A stretch of DNA of 64,000 nt from Bathynomus jamesi (GCA_023014485.1 JAJOZX010001075.1:814501-878500); one strand, 5' to 3'. Shown: positions 30,891 to 43,352, numbered from the stretch's first letter. Notes: generated by a model from the sequence alone, not told the origin. Program-made: numbers and translations.

Positions 30891-32263
30891 TGAGTCAAAA
30901 GTAGCGCCCGATTTCTGTCAGTTGATTGTTTGTTTGCCATTTGTATTACAGTGTACAAGAAGGTAGAAATAAATGAATGACATGTTTATCTAACCATTTA
31001 TTCGGGGGAAAATTATTACGGAACTGTACCAAGCTGTTTTACTTGCAATTTTCAAAGTGCTGTCCCTCGTGATCGATGCACAATTGCAGCCGAGCAGGCA
31101 CAGAGTGGCACACACGCCTGCAGAGTTCGATATCAATTTCCTCAAACTTTGCAGTGATTTGAGCCTTCAATTCCTGAATGGTACGAGGCTTTTCACGATA
31201 AACAAGGTCTTTCATGAGCCCCCCAAAGAAAGAAATCTGGAGGTGTAAGGTCTGGGGAGCGTGCCGGCCACTCGATCGGACCGCGGCGGCCGATCCACTT
31301 TCTGGGGAAGTTTTCATCAAGCCACTGACGAACATGACGTCCATAATGAGGTGGAGCTCCATCTTGCTGGAAATAACAGTCCTGATCTTGTACCCTGGGC
31401 CAAAAGAAGGTTTGCAGCATATCCAGGTAAATTTCTGCAGTGACAGATCCCTCAAAGAAAAAGGGTCCAATTATCCCTAATGGAGATATGGCTGCCCAAA
31501 CTGTCACGCCAGGTAAATTTACCTCCTTCTCAACTGTCACTCTTGGGTTCTCCGCATCCCAGTAGACACAATTGTGTCTGTTAATTGTGCCGTTAAGCTT
31601 AAAACATGCCTCATCTGACCACCAGATGTTGTTTAGCATTGTGTCCTCTTCGTCAAGTTTAGCTAAGAACTCTTCGCAAAATTGAAGACGGCGGTCGTCA
31701 TCTCCATCATGAAGGGCATGCAGTAAGCGTGGAATGTAAGGTTTCCATTTTTTCTGGTGAAGGATACGGATAACACTTGATTGGCTCACTTCCAACTCTG
31801 CAGATAAACGGCGAGTTGACTTTTGCGGACTTTGTTCCAGTCTCCTGATGGCTTCTTCAGCCTTAGCTACATTCGTTGCCGTTTTCGGACGACCGGACTT
31901 CTTTGCAGTGGCTACCGACCCTGTTGCTTCAAATTTCTCGACAATCAATCGTATGTTTCTTCCCTGGGGTGGGTTAATATCGAATTCCTGTGCCAAACGG
32001 CGTGCCGCCATCGTTGGTTGTGCATTACATTTGTAGTAATGTTTCACGGCCGCAATGCGTTGATTCATTGAAAGGTAATTCATGGTTCAATTTGGTGCAA
32101 ATTCAGTAACTTTCCAAACTCTCAGCAATAACCTGCAAAACAAAAACAAAAATAAATAAACTAAGAAAATTAATAATCTGCAAGACAATTATTAACAACA
32201 TGACTTCCCAGAAAGAATCTGACAGCCGAAAAAACAGAAATCGGGCGCTACTTTTGACTCACC

Positions 32264-32266
<3 letters not shown>
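30888..32266 (-). mobile_element. DD41D mariner, nearly full length
   Basis: Right end ...TTTTGACTCACCCTG followed by TA; left end has GGTGAGTCAAAAGTAGCGCC but lacks the first two or three bases. About 1.38 kb with one transposase gene on the minus strand. Confidence 0.93.
31039..32083 (-). pseudogene. DD41D mariner transposase, one frameshift
   Basis: Starts MNYLSMNQRIAAVKHYYKCN. First HTH; RSGRPK-type linker (KKSGRPKTATN); second HTH (STRRLSAELEVSQSSVIRIL); IWWSDEACFKLNG (first Asp), YWDAENPRVTVE, GVTVWAAIS, YFQQDGAPPHY (second Asp) and WPARSPDLTPPDFFLWG (third Asp, 41 residues later). At about 31220 the frame shifts by one; the C-terminus continues with KDLVYREKPRTIQELKAQI and ends GQHFENCK. 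Otherwise open for about 345 codons, so a recent copy. Confidence 0.94.
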
Positions 32267-32321
<55 letters not shown>

Positions 32322-33545
32322 TATATTATATATATACGGTATATATTATATATAACACATGATGTTATATAGAATAAATATAAATCAGTTATTAATGTTA
32401 TTAATGTTCATAGTTACAATATATATATATGATGAGAGAAGAGAAACGAGTGTTTCAAGTCGGTCGTGAGTGTGCACCATGAAATTAATTGATCAACTCA
32501 TTATACCTATTGAAACGCCTTTCGAAGACATCACTTTCAGGAAGTTTCAGTGATGAAGGTGCTTTCACCTCGAATAGGAAACTATTTTGGTTTGACACTG
32601 AATATAAAAAGTATCTTTAATATTATCTATAACGACACTCGTGCAAGAAAGTCTAATACACGTACACTTATTTTAAGAGACCAGTTCAGACTTTTCAGTT
32701 TTAAAAGTTTTAAACTTTGAACAATAAAGTGTCAGATTATAACTTTTACAAGTTCCAGTTTATAAATATGAGTGTTTGTTGGAAATGTGATAAAGATGGA
32801 AACCTGGATTACCATTCGATTTTGCCTCAAATAATGAATACACTCGAAAACGTTCTTTGTTAAGTCGAAAGAAATGAACATTTTTTGTCCACAAAATGAA
32901 TATTCATAAATAATCACATATCTTTGAAATAATATGTACAAACTATGCTATTTTTGTGTAACAATACTTAATCGGTATCATGCCAGGAGACTTTATACGT
33001 TGAAGTTTGAACTTTAATTACATCCTGAACCGAATTTATTCGTATTCACCTCATTCGGAAGATGAGTTATTCGGTTACGAAAATTAGAATACACTCTTCT
33101 GTAAGGTGCCAGTGTATCCCGACTTTGGAAACCGACGGTACCTAACAAGTTTGAGCACAATTTCCAGCTGCAGAATAATCACGAAAAATTATAGTTATTT
33201 GTTTACTAATATACTGTCTGTTGCTTTAGCTCCAAGTTTAATTTTAGTTACGACAAAAGTTACACAACACTACTCTAAATAGTAATTTCCTCTTTCTTGG
33301 AAATGATAAAGTTAATGACGTAACCATAAAGAATACTAATTACCTGACTTTTTAGCACCAGAAAATTCTAAGGACTTAAAATGACAAATTTAAACAAACT
33401 TAAACAATCCAATTTTTTTGGTGTTTTGAACTTTTGACAATAAAGAAGTGATTTAAAGGTAATATATGAATTTACTTTTTTTTACACAAAACTTTAATCA
33501 TGTTCCATTTTCAGATTTTAAAATAAGCCTATACCCTGAAGGCTG
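32267..33545. other. Microsatellites, then no recognised gene
   Basis: (TA)n/(CA)n at 32267-32325. The rest is AT-rich without motifs; ORF 32732-32941 is not supported. It may include the 5' part of LINE B. Confidence 0.6.
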
Positions 33546-33619
33546 ATACAAATACATATAGACCTCTCGTTCAACCCCTCAATACCGATACTAGATTTTA
33601 CACACTTCTTGGTAACTTT

Positions 33620-34108
33620 ATTAATAATCGGAATAGGGTAGTTGTCGGAGACTTTAACTGCCCTAACGTTAATTACAAGACTTTTACTGGTAATGATGAT
33701 GGTTTGAGACTGATTGAGTTCATGGAAGATAATTTTTTATGACAGATGGTTACCGAACCAACACGCGGTGACAATATCTTAGACGTGGTGATGACGAACG
33801 ACGATAATATAGTCGAAGGTTTGGAAGTGGGTGAGAGTTTGGGATGTAGTGATCACCAAATTATTAGGTTTAAGCTATTGATAGAAAACAGTGAGGATAA
33901 TAACGTAATAGAAGTCCCGGATTTTCGTAGGGCTAATTTTGATAGTTTTGCGGATAGGATGAGAGTAGTGGACTGGGATAATTTATTTAAGGGTAATGAC
34001 GCAAATTTTCATTGGGAGGCATTTAAAGAAAGTTTCTTGAATATCGAAAGGGTGTTTATTCCGCGTAGGCCCAAGCGCGCTAGTAATCATGGTAGGTCCA
34101 AGTGGTGA
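33620..34108 (+). pseudogene. LINE B endonuclease, C-terminal part
   Basis: Apurinic-type endonuclease that nicks the target. GDFNCPNVNYK (catalytic Asp-Asn), TRGDNILDVVMTN and GCSDHQIIRFKL (catalytic Asp-His) are visible. A TGA interrupts before QMVTEPTRG, and the domain start is missing. Confidence 0.85.
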
Positions 34109-34320
34109 ACTAGGGAAATAGGTGAATTCATAAACGAGTGTAACAGAGCGGAGCCAACTTTAATAGATATATCAAGCTTAGACGTCAGGTTAAAAGATCT
34201 GTTAGGAATGCTAAGCGTAATTTTGAGATACTTGTAGCTGCGGATAGTAAACATAATCCGAGAAAGTTTTTTGACTACGTCAATAATCGTAAGCTGATAA
34301 AAGATAACATATGCCCTCTA

Positions 34321-35458
34321 GTGGACGCTAACGGCGCTTTGGCTTCCTACGCTCAGGCGATGGCGGGTATTTTTAACAACTTTTTTGCGACAATTTTTAC
34401 CGTAGAAGACGTAAATAATGTCCCCGACGTGGACGATATCGTTCCATTTAGTAGCGAGACTATTTTGAATGAAATAACTGTTTATGAGGGTGAGATTGCG
34501 CATTATATCGATAAGTTAAAAGTTAGCAAGGCTCCAGGCCCTGACGCGCTTTATTCTAGACATTTGAAAGATTTGAAAGACGTTATCGTAGGCCCCTTAA
34601 CAAAAATTTTTAATAAGTCACTGGAAGCGGGGATTATTCCTGAAGACTTCAAATTAGCTAACGTTACGCCTATTTCTAAAAAAGGCGACCGCACAGTAGC
34701 TAGCAATTATAGGCCTATTAGCTTAACGTCAATTGTCGGTAAACTTTTGGAATCTGTAGTTAGGGATCGTATCGTCGGTCACTTTGAAAGTCGCGATTTG
34801 ATTAATAGTAGTCAGCATGGGTTTCGACGCCATAAATCTTGTTTAACTAATTTGTTAGAGTATTATAACGAAATTGTGCGCGAATACGATAGGCATAGAG
34901 CGGCTGACGTTATTTATTTAGACTTTAAAAAAGCGTTCGATACAGTTCCGCATAGAAGATTAATTGCGAAAGTTAAAGCGGTATACGCGGTCAGGTAGCT
35001 AACTGGTTAGAGGAATGGCTTCGTGCCAGGAAACAGAGGGTCGTTGTTAATGGTAGGGAATCGGGGTGGTTGGATGTAGGTAGCGGTGTCCCTCAGGGTT
35101 CAGTGTCAGGCCCATTGCTATTCGTAATTGCTATTCGTAATTCAACATAGATGTAGGCTTGACCAGTAACGTGTCAAAATTCGCGGACGATGCTAAAATA
35201 GGCGGTAAAGTTGTTAACGTGGACGATAGAAATAGGCTCCAAGACGATGTAAAGAGGATTATGGAGTGTACGGATAAGTGGCAGATGCAATTTAACGTAG
35301 CCAAATGTAAAGTTTTGCATATAGGTTCTCGTAACAACAATTACACGTACACGATGGATAATAGACAGTTAGCGAGCGTTGACGAGGAAGTAGATTTAGG
35401 CGTACGCGTATCTAAGGATTTAAAAGTTAGGAACCAGTTCCTGGAGTCTTGCGCATAA
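34321..35458 (+). pseudogene. LINE B reverse transcriptase
   Basis: SKAPGPDALYSRHLKDLKD, NYRPISLTSIVGKLLE, YLDFKKAFDTVPH (catalytic Asp), then a frameshift near 34985, WLDVGSGVPQGSVSGPLLF, and FADDAKIGG, an F-ADD box with Ala after it. A small duplication (GCTATTCGTAATT twice, near 35120) disrupts the segment before the active site. Confidence 0.9.
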
Positions 35459-35580
35459 GCTAATAGGATGTTAGACTTCATAGCGCGTAATTTCGAATTT
35501 AAAAGTTTGGAACCAGTTCCTGGAGTCTTGCGCCAAAGCCAATAGGATGTTAGGCTTCATAGCCGTAATTTCGAATTTAA
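35440..35580 (+). repeat. Internal tandem duplication in LINE B, about 70 bp
   Basis: GGAACCAGTTCCTGGAGTCT through CGTAATTTCGAATTTAAA occurs twice (35431-35502 and 35509-35579), with a few differences. It breaks the LINE frame. Confidence 0.92.
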
Positions 35581-35596
35581 ATCGAAGAATATTATA

Positions 35597-36065
35597 TTGT
35601 CCCTTTACAAGTCCCTAGTCAGGCCTCACTTAGAATATGCCGTTCAGTTTTGGTGCCCGTATTTGCGTGAGGATATTGATAGGTTGGAAAGGGTTCAGCG
35701 ACACGCCACGAAACTAATTCCGTTATTACGCAACAAGTCTTACGAAGATAGAATTAAAGAGTTAGACTTGCATTCACTCGAAACTAGGAGATTAAGGGAA
35801 GAGCTTATTGAAATTTTCAAAATCGTTAATAAAATCGATAACGTAAATTTTGACAAATTGTTCATTTTCGATAATAGCAGTACTCGTAATAACGGATTTA
35901 AATTACGTGGCAGACGTTTCATTACTAACACTCGCTAAAAACTTTTTTACGTTTAAAGTAATTGATAAATGGAATAATCTTCCCGCGTCCGTCGTGAATT
36001 GTACCTGCGTTAATATGTTTAAGAACCGTTTAGATAGGCATTTTAAAAATATTAACGTCGTTTAA
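35597..36065 (+). pseudogene. LINE B C-terminal domain
   Basis: YKSLVRPHLEYAVQFWCPYL, IDRLERVQRHATKLIP, LHSLETRRLREELIEIFKI, then after a frameshift FFTFKVIDKWNNLPASVV to the stop near 36065. These are the usual RT thumb and tail blocks of CR1-type LINEs. Confidence 0.88.
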
Positions 36066-36195
36066 AATAATAAAACAATTAGCAACAGGAACTCTGGGGG
36101 TAATGGTCGAGGTTTGAGTCTGTTGACAAGTAATGCCTGCCTGTGACATGTCAGCGTGTGATATGCCAGCAATAAAATTTTATTAAAAAAAAAAA

Positions 36196-36640
36196 AATTA
36201 GACTAACACGAACTTAGATGTAGGTCGTAGCCTAAACTAACCCACCTTTTGATATACTCTTCATACTTTTTTTCTTATCCTCTCTTTACTTGCATGTCTG
36301 TAGTTTGCATGGTATGACAGTGTTTGAGTTCAGACTGTGTTTGCATGGTTTGTAAGCGTTCTTATTTTACTTCTTTTTATCTTTCACCCCTTTTCTATTC
36401 TCTTCGACTATTTTTCTGACTAGTGGCCGACGGATGATGCTGGTGAGTCTCTCTCTCTTTTTCTGAATGAATGTTAACCCACGAATGATATGTTTTGCTA
36501 CTTACTTAACCCCTTATTATCTTCTTTTAAGTCCCTACTCTCTTCTTTCTCTCGGCTAACCTTAGAGTGAATCTTATGGTCTTTGTTAGCCTTAGCTTCT
36601 GTAGATCTGTAGATATCTCAATCGACAACTTTTTAACCAA
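36196..36640. other. No gene recognised
   Basis: Pyrimidine-rich; probably the 5' region of LINE C. Nothing diagnostic. Confidence 0.45.
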
Positions 36641-38271
36641 GAAATACAACAATGGCAACATGTCTTTCCTAAACTTAAACATTCGCATCTCCCAAGCTAC
36701 GTTGACGAATTGACAGCAAAACTAAAATTATTACAACATAAATTCACGTGTATTATATTAACTGAAACCTGGTCAAATGAAAATAATAAGATCTTTTTTA
36801 ACATTCTAGGGTACACAAGCTACCATGTACGTAAGGCTAACAATAGGGGAGGAGATGTAAGTATATTTGTAGACTCAAACTACAAGAGTGAAAGTAATGA
36901 AGAACTGACAAGCATAAACACTACCTAAGAAACACGCAATTGAAATGTTTATTCTTAACACCCAGTATTCAGTTTTTGGCATGTACCAACCACCAACTGG
37001 TAACGTACCAACTTTTATTACAAATGTCGATAGAATTCTAACCTCTAATTATATTAGTAACAAATGTGTTGTTGCAGATTTAAATATTGATCTCACAAAA
37101 GAACACTGAAATAATAACACAAACGTCCTTCACAACATCGTGACTACAAGTGGTTTTAAGTTAGCTATGACAAAGCCAACCGGACTTCACAATGACATTA
37201 GAAACTTGACTTTGCGAGATCAGATTTGGGTGCGATCCCCGCATGACTAAATCTCGTGTATAATTATATTAAATATCGCAGATCACTTGCCTACGTACAC
37301 CATACTAATTACCCATTTCTCAGCAAAGGAGACTATAAAAGTTGACTATTGATCTTACAGCTATAATAACAATTAAAGTTTCTGAGAGAAATAACAGATT
37401 TTGATTGTACTAGAATAACCGAAAGTAATCACGACACTGGAACAAAATTTCAAGCATTCTAAACCACACTAATGGATATATTCAACGCAAACTTTCCTCT
37501 TATCTAAAACTAAATACAACAAACATTGGATCACCCCAGCACTCATTATAAGTACTAAACGCAAACATACTCCCTTTAAATTATGAAAAAGTTATATTAT
37601 TACCGAACAGACATTCAAAACTTATTGTAACAGACTTAATGCAGTCATTAAAAATACAAAAGCAGATCATTATTGTTCAAAAATTGATGAACAAAAATAA
37701 AGTCCAAAAAGGCTATGGAGGGAAGGAGGAGTTGAGGAGCGGCAACAAGCTTGACCTTCGTTAAATGAGGAATCATCACACGGAACATTTGAAAGGTTGA
37801 AACTCTGGGAGAGTTAATAACACAAATAAGGTTAAAACAAAGCCCTTGTCCTCCCTCACACAAGAGGGAAATTCTTACAGTAACCCCAAAGACAGCCAAT
37901 TTATTAAACAACTTCTTTGCAAATATCGGCTCCAATATTGCAGCCTCGATCCCAATTACAGACACTCACTACCGACAATACATACCACAACCAAATCCAC
38001 TTATATTTCTTTGATCGAATCCTACCAAACAATATCTCTAGCAATAAAAAATCTAAAAAATAAAGATTCTGATATCAATACGATCCCGGTAAAAATGTAC
38101 AAATTAATGTCCGATGAAACTGCAATAGCACTCAGTTAGTTAATGAATGAATCAGTAACATTAGGTGATAGTCTAAAGGAAGCCGAAGTATGTCCTTTAT
38201 TTAAGTCGGGAAACCCAAACATTCCATCCAATTATCGCCCTATATCCATATTGCCAACTTCAAGTAAAGTA

Positions 38272-38943
38272 CAGGGTGTACATAAAGTCAGGATCTATTT
38301 TTGCGAAGCACTTGGAAATTATATGGAATTCAATCATAAAATGATAAAGTGGTAACATTTATTAAATAATTAAGAGTAGGATTCGACGTGACGCCCATCA
38401 GTATCCCTGCACAGCTCAAATCGTTCCGCAGCATTTCTAAACACATTCTGGAGCATTTGCGGGGTTATGTTATCTGCAGCAGTTCGTATAGGTGTACGTA
38501 AGTTTTCAAGACTCGTAATCTTCGTCTGATAGACGTGCGATTCGATAAAGCCCCATGCAAAGAAATCTAAAGGGGTTAAATCTGGTGATCTCGCTGGCCA
38601 AGGTCTGTTGCTTCCGCGTCCGATCCAGCGATTTGGAAAACGTCCAATTAGATAATCCTGAACAATTTTGGCATAGTGACAAGGAGCACCATCATGTTGA
38701 TAGACGACGGGGATAGGATTGTTAGTACCGTCGTCTATCAACATGATGGTGCTCGCAAATGCCCCAGAATGTGTTTAGAAATGCTGCGGAACGATTTGAG
38801 CTGTGCAGGGATACTGATGGGCGTCACGTCGAATCCTACTCTTAATTATTTAATAAATGTTACCACTTTAGCATTTTATGATTGAATTCCATATAATTTC
38901 CAAGTGCTTCACAAAAATAGATCCTGACTTTATGTACACCCTG
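38272..38943. mobile_element. Foldback DD41D mariner inside LINE C
   Basis: Ends CAGGGTGTACATAAAGTCAG and inverse, TA on both sides (38270-38271 and 38944-38945). Long inverted arms (about 170 bp) each contain the transposase 3' end; a second inner palindrome around 38690-38750 duplicates GTTGATAGACGACGG. LINE C reads through when the element and one TA are removed. Confidence 0.93.
38370..38744 (-). pseudogene. DD41D mariner transposase C-terminus
   Basis: YQHDGAPCHYAKIVQDYL (second Asp), WIGRGSNRPWPARSPDLTPL-DFFAWGF (third Asp, 41 residues later), LENLRTPIRTAADNI and terminal GRHVESYS. The first half of the protein is absent. A partial inverted copy of the same end forms the right arm. Confidence 0.9.
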
Positions 38944-39643
38944 TATTTGAAAAAATCGTGTACAATAAACTTACTAAATTCTTAATCTAATCTTAATTCT
39001 TTAACTAAAATACAGTTTGGGTTTAGAGGTGGACATACAATGGAAGATGCCATAAACATGCTATTAGAAAATGGTCATCAAAACTTAAACAAAAAAAAAC
39101 ACACGGCCTTCATCTTCCTCGACTGATGAAAAGCATTTGATACACTTTCTCATGAACTCTTATTCAATAAATTTCACATAACGGAATAAGAGGAAATATC
39201 CTCGATTGGTTTGTCATATCTGTCAAATCGTCATCAGTACATCAGATTAAAAGATAATGTATCCAACAAGATGATGTTGACTGGTGGGGACCCACGAGGA
39301 TTTATTCTTGGACCATTACTATTTCCAATTCACGTCAACAATTTTCACCTCCCATCCACATTAAATTACGGAGCTGAAACCACACTTACTTCTTCCCTTC
39401 ATAATTCAGACGTTCTGGTTAATGAACCGAACAGGCAATTAGAAAATGTGTGTAACTTGAATGTGTGCCAATAAACTTTTATTGAACCTGACAAAGTTAT
39501 CTTATATGAGTATTACCACCACAAAACGTATTAACACAAACTGTCAAATAAAAATTGTGAATAATATTCTTGCGAGGGTGAATGACAGTAAAGTACTTGG
39601 CATTAATTTAGACGAAAAACTAAATTCCAAAAGGCATGTACAA

Positions 39644-42600
39644 TAAGGTGGAGTGAAAATATCATTTTTGGATTTTTAATTTACTTGAGTGTGGAAAAGT
39701 TGCCAATGGGCTTTAGAAACAAGCATGTGAAATTATAATACAATTGAAGCATTGCTTGATTGACCACCAGCGATTTTAATATATGGCATATTTCATGTTT
39801 TAACGATCGCTTTGCCCATCAGGAGTCATCCAAGATGCTGGTCTTTCATCCATGTTTATGCAAATAATTAACAGCTTAGTTTGCTGTAGACTGTGTTATT
39901 GCATACTTGAGGTTGACATTTAAGATTACAACATGTGTGGAATGTAAATTAATGGCAATTACAGAGGGTGGCCAAATTATTAGAGCTGATGTGAGTAAGT
40001 GAGATAAGAAAGAGTTTAGTTAACCATACATTGATTTAATGCTAGTTTCAGTGATGGTAGTGATTTGGTGCGATAACATATGCAGTCCGTGAGTCCGAGG
40101 GGATGGGAGATTGGGAGTGAGGGGAGAGTGAGTAATATGCAAAGCGCGGCTGCTCCGCCAAGCTCAGTACACATGTGGCAGTGAGAATTGAAGGTTATTT
40201 GTGCTGTTATCATCATTTTTTCGTGAAACTTGATATTAAAAGTAAGTTAATTACATATTGATATCTGTTTATAGGTGTTTGACAAGTGAGTGTGACAGTA
40301 TTAATTTGATATTTCTTTTTCTTGCAGAAATTCTTTAATAGTCTTACATTGCTTACAGTTTATAATAATTGTTTTTTTTTTTCAGAATGGAAATTATTAC
40401 GAGGGAGAAGGCGGCATGTGTGATTTTTGGCGCGCCACGCGAGATACCCACAAATGTTCTTCCCACCTACGCTGATGTTATGAAGGCTTACATCCATACA
40501 AGACAACAGCTGACAACGAAGAATAACAAATATCCACCGTTCGCCGAAGTATCAAAAAAAGTTTGCGTTGATGTTGAACTTGTTTGGGAGAAAGCGTCTC
40601 TTCCGACCGTGACGCACGGACGAGTGATTGAAACGCTCAGACCGTACAACGAGAAATACAAGAAAATCTTGAAACCATACAAGGCTCGGAAGGACAACGA
40701 CAACTACAAGCAACAACTTGAACAGTTCAGAGAAGACGCAGATAAACTCTTCGACATTAGCAAATGCAAATGTGTAGATTTCGTCATGAGCTGTAAGTGC
40801 GAAAGAGCGGACAAAGTACCACTCAAAGAAAGAAAGTTTCTAGAGGACCAGAGAGGAGCCAGAAAGGTGATTATAGGAGGCATCGATTTGGTGGAAACAA
40901 CAAAGCTACAGAAGAAAATATCCAGGAAAGTCTGTGAATCGAGAAGACACAGCATTCACCAAGAACAATCGAAGCAGCAATGCAATTCTGGAAGCTACAA
41001 CGAGGAAGACAAGGACGACGACACCGACAACAGCGACGAAGAATACACCCTATCTAAGTCACACTGTAAACCTGATCTATCGACACTGGAGAGTAAACGT
41101 CAAAGAATGACGATGACTGTACGATTACCATGTTTGGCTAAAGCGTGCGATAGAACGGGCGTCTCAGATCGAGCAGCAGCCGTTATTGCCTCATCCGTGC
41201 TACAAGACATTGGAATTGTGTCTACAAATGACACCTCCAAAGTCATTGATCGTAGTAAAATTCGCCGAGAAAGAAGTAGAACTCGTCAAGAACTGACAAA
41301 ACTAGACAGCAGTATGACAGACTTGCCTGGATTGTACTTCGACGGTCGAAAGGATAGAACGATGAAAAATGTACGAGACGCCGCAGGACATGGCCACCGG
41401 GACAGAGATACAGAAGAGCACGTCAGCATTATTTGTGAACCAGGTTCATCGTACTTTGGCCACGTGACGCCGTCAAGTGGATCAAGCAAGGCGATTTCCA
41501 AAGTAATCTTTGAATGCTTGGCTGCGCGAAGTGTGGATCTCGACAGTGTGAAAGTCGTCGGATGCGACGGAACCGCTGTCAACACTGGACATAATGGCGG
41601 AGTTATTCGGCAGCTTGAGGAATTACTACAAAAACCGCTGCAATGGCTCGTGTGCTTATTACATGCTAACGAGCTCCCCCTGCGACACCTGTTTCAGCAT
41701 TTAGATGGAGCAACTACAGGACCTAAGTGCTTCTCAGGACCGATAGGGAAATCTCTCACAGCATGCACGGAACTCCATATAACATCGTATGAACCTATAT
41801 CTCCAACAGCCACTGCCGCATGTTGACGTGAAGGACCTGAGCACTGACCAGCAGTACCTGTGGCAGATGTGTCAAGCTGTCAGTGAAGGACACTGTCCCT
41901 GTGATCTAGCATTGCGAAAATCGGGACCATTGAACCACTCGCGATGGTTGGCAACTGCCAACAGAATCCTCCGCCTCTATGTTGGCCTCGATGCACCATC
42001 CAACAACATCAAAACTCTTGTCACATTCATCATCCGGGTCTACGCCCCAACATGGTTCGCCATCAAGACGCAGCCATCATGCAAAGATGGAGCCAAACAT
42101 CTGCACGGGATGATGGTGAGAACACGGTACCTCAGCTCCTCTCTAAAGAAAGTCGTCGACCCGGTGATTCGGCGAAACGGCTTCTGCGGACACCCCGAGA
42201 ACGTGCTATTAGCCATGATCACAGATGAGCGACCACATATAAGGGAACTCGGACTCAGAAGAATCATGAAGGCAAGATCACATGTGTCTGCAAACAAAAT
42301 CCGCAGGTTTCGAGTGCCACCGCTCAACCTCGACGCGACCGAATACCAGGACATGGTCGATTGGCAGACTTTGACCGTGACGGAGCCTCCTGTTACGATG
42401 GATATGACGGACAACGAATTGAACGACATGATCTCTGCTCAAATTTCACCAAGTGTCCTCTTCCCTCGCTTCCCTTGTCACACACAGGCGGTGGAAAGAT
42501 GCGTGAACCTAGTTACCGAAGCTTCAGCCGCTGTGTGTGGCGAGACGTCCCGCCATGGATTTATTCGGGCTCGCGTCGCTTCTCGGCAGCTTATGCCGAA

Positions 42601-42913
42601 ACTTGAGTCTAAACGTGACTATCAATTCTGAATTAACCATGCATGCATAACTCAGACTCTATCGTTAGCATAATAGTGTGCCAAAATAACTAAAAATATA
42701 TAGTCTGATGTTTACTCGTATTTTAGGTATTTTTGTGTAAAATCGTATATTATTGTAAACTTATAACGTCTGGTGGTCGATCAAAAGATTGTCTGATTTT
42801 AATAAACTTTTTTGCATATTGTTCTATTAGTCCATTGGCAACTTTTAAAACCTAACCTCAAGTAAGTTAAAATTCCCAAAAAAAAATTTTTGGGCCATTT
42901 TCACTCCACCCTA
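39644..42913 (+). mobile_element. hAT-like DNA transposon, complete, 8-bp target duplication
   Basis: Inverted ends TAAGGTGGAGTGAAAAT and ATTTTCACTCCACCCTA; flanks ATGTACAA at 39636-39643 and 42914-42921. Sub-terminal inverted words TTACTTGAG and AAGTTGCCAATGG extend the repeats to about 80 bp. 3270 bp with one long gene. Both ends and the target duplication are intact, so this copy moved as a unit into LINE C. Confidence 0.93.
40387..42631 (+). CDS. Putative RNase H-like transposase of the hAT-like element (Cc8L18.2-like), one frameshift
   Basis: Start chosen at the ATG two bases after a TTTTTTTTTTTCAG splice acceptor (40375-40385); a GTAAGT donor at 40242 and another acceptor at 40327 suggest 5' UTR introns. 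Frame 1 runs to 41826 and frame 2 from about 41789 to 42631; they overlap at the point where one base seems gained or lost, so I read one protein of about 745 residues. Features: charged coil near residues 110-135, CKC pairs near 130, acidic EEDKDDDTDNSDEE (about 205-220), GLYFDGRKDR (candidate first Asp), VVGCDGTAVNTGHNGGVI (candidate second Asp), QWLVCLLHANELPLRHL, and C-terminal CHTQAVERCVNLVTEAS. I associate it with arthropod proteins named Cc8L18.2-like; that name is recollection, not a search. Confidence 0.75.
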
Positions 42914-43352
42914 ATGTACAACATTTCAAATCCAAAATATCAAGATTTCTCTTCATATTATTTGAACTAAAAAAGATCCTTCCTCAAATGAACTCACTCC
43001 TTACCCTATATTATTTCTTCATCCATCCACATTTATTATATTGCATTACAACATGGGGTAGCTCAAAGAAATATATAAAATATCCTTTGGAAGTAATTCG
43101 TGGAAAATGTTTGCGAACTCTCGAATAATGACAATAAACAGTCACACTTTCCCAATGTTTAAAGAGATAAATATTTTAAAAGTACATGTCTTGACCAAAT
43201 TCAGTGTTGCTGTTAATGCTGTCAAAGTTATCAATAAAAATCAACACACATCACCTATTCAAAGAGGTGCGTGGCACGGTCAGAGTGCCGATTGGCTTCC
43301 GGGCCGGACCTATTCTCAGCGTGCTATTTTTTCATTAACGGAGAGCACTTGC

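Larger units (their letters stand above)
33546..36195 (+). mobile_element. CR1-like LINE, family B, 5'-truncated
   Basis: Endonuclease C-terminus, RT and C-terminal domain in order, ending with a 3' UTR, AATAAA at 36172 and an A-tract at 36183. Related to family A (shared DFKLANVTPI, HGFRRHKSCLTNLLE, FADDAK). Stops and frameshifts break it into at least five frames. Confidence 0.92.
36640..43258 (+). mobile_element. CR1/Jockey-superfamily LINE C, carrying nested insertions
   Basis: Old LINE read over many stops. Endonuclease N-terminus at 36660-36930 (LNIR near 36675, ILTETW, GGDVSIFVDS); linker 37846-38139; RT in pieces: SNYRPISILPTSSKV (38219-38270), then after a 672-bp mariner FEKIVYNKLTKF, FGFRGGHTMEDAI, LD-KAFDTLSHELL (39118-39160), SYLSNRHQYIRL, GFILGPLLFPIHVN, ending KLNSKRHVQ at 39643. 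After the 3.27-kb DNA transposon the frame resumes with HISNPKYQDF (42914 on) and runs to about 43258, where LINE D begins. Confidence 0.85.
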
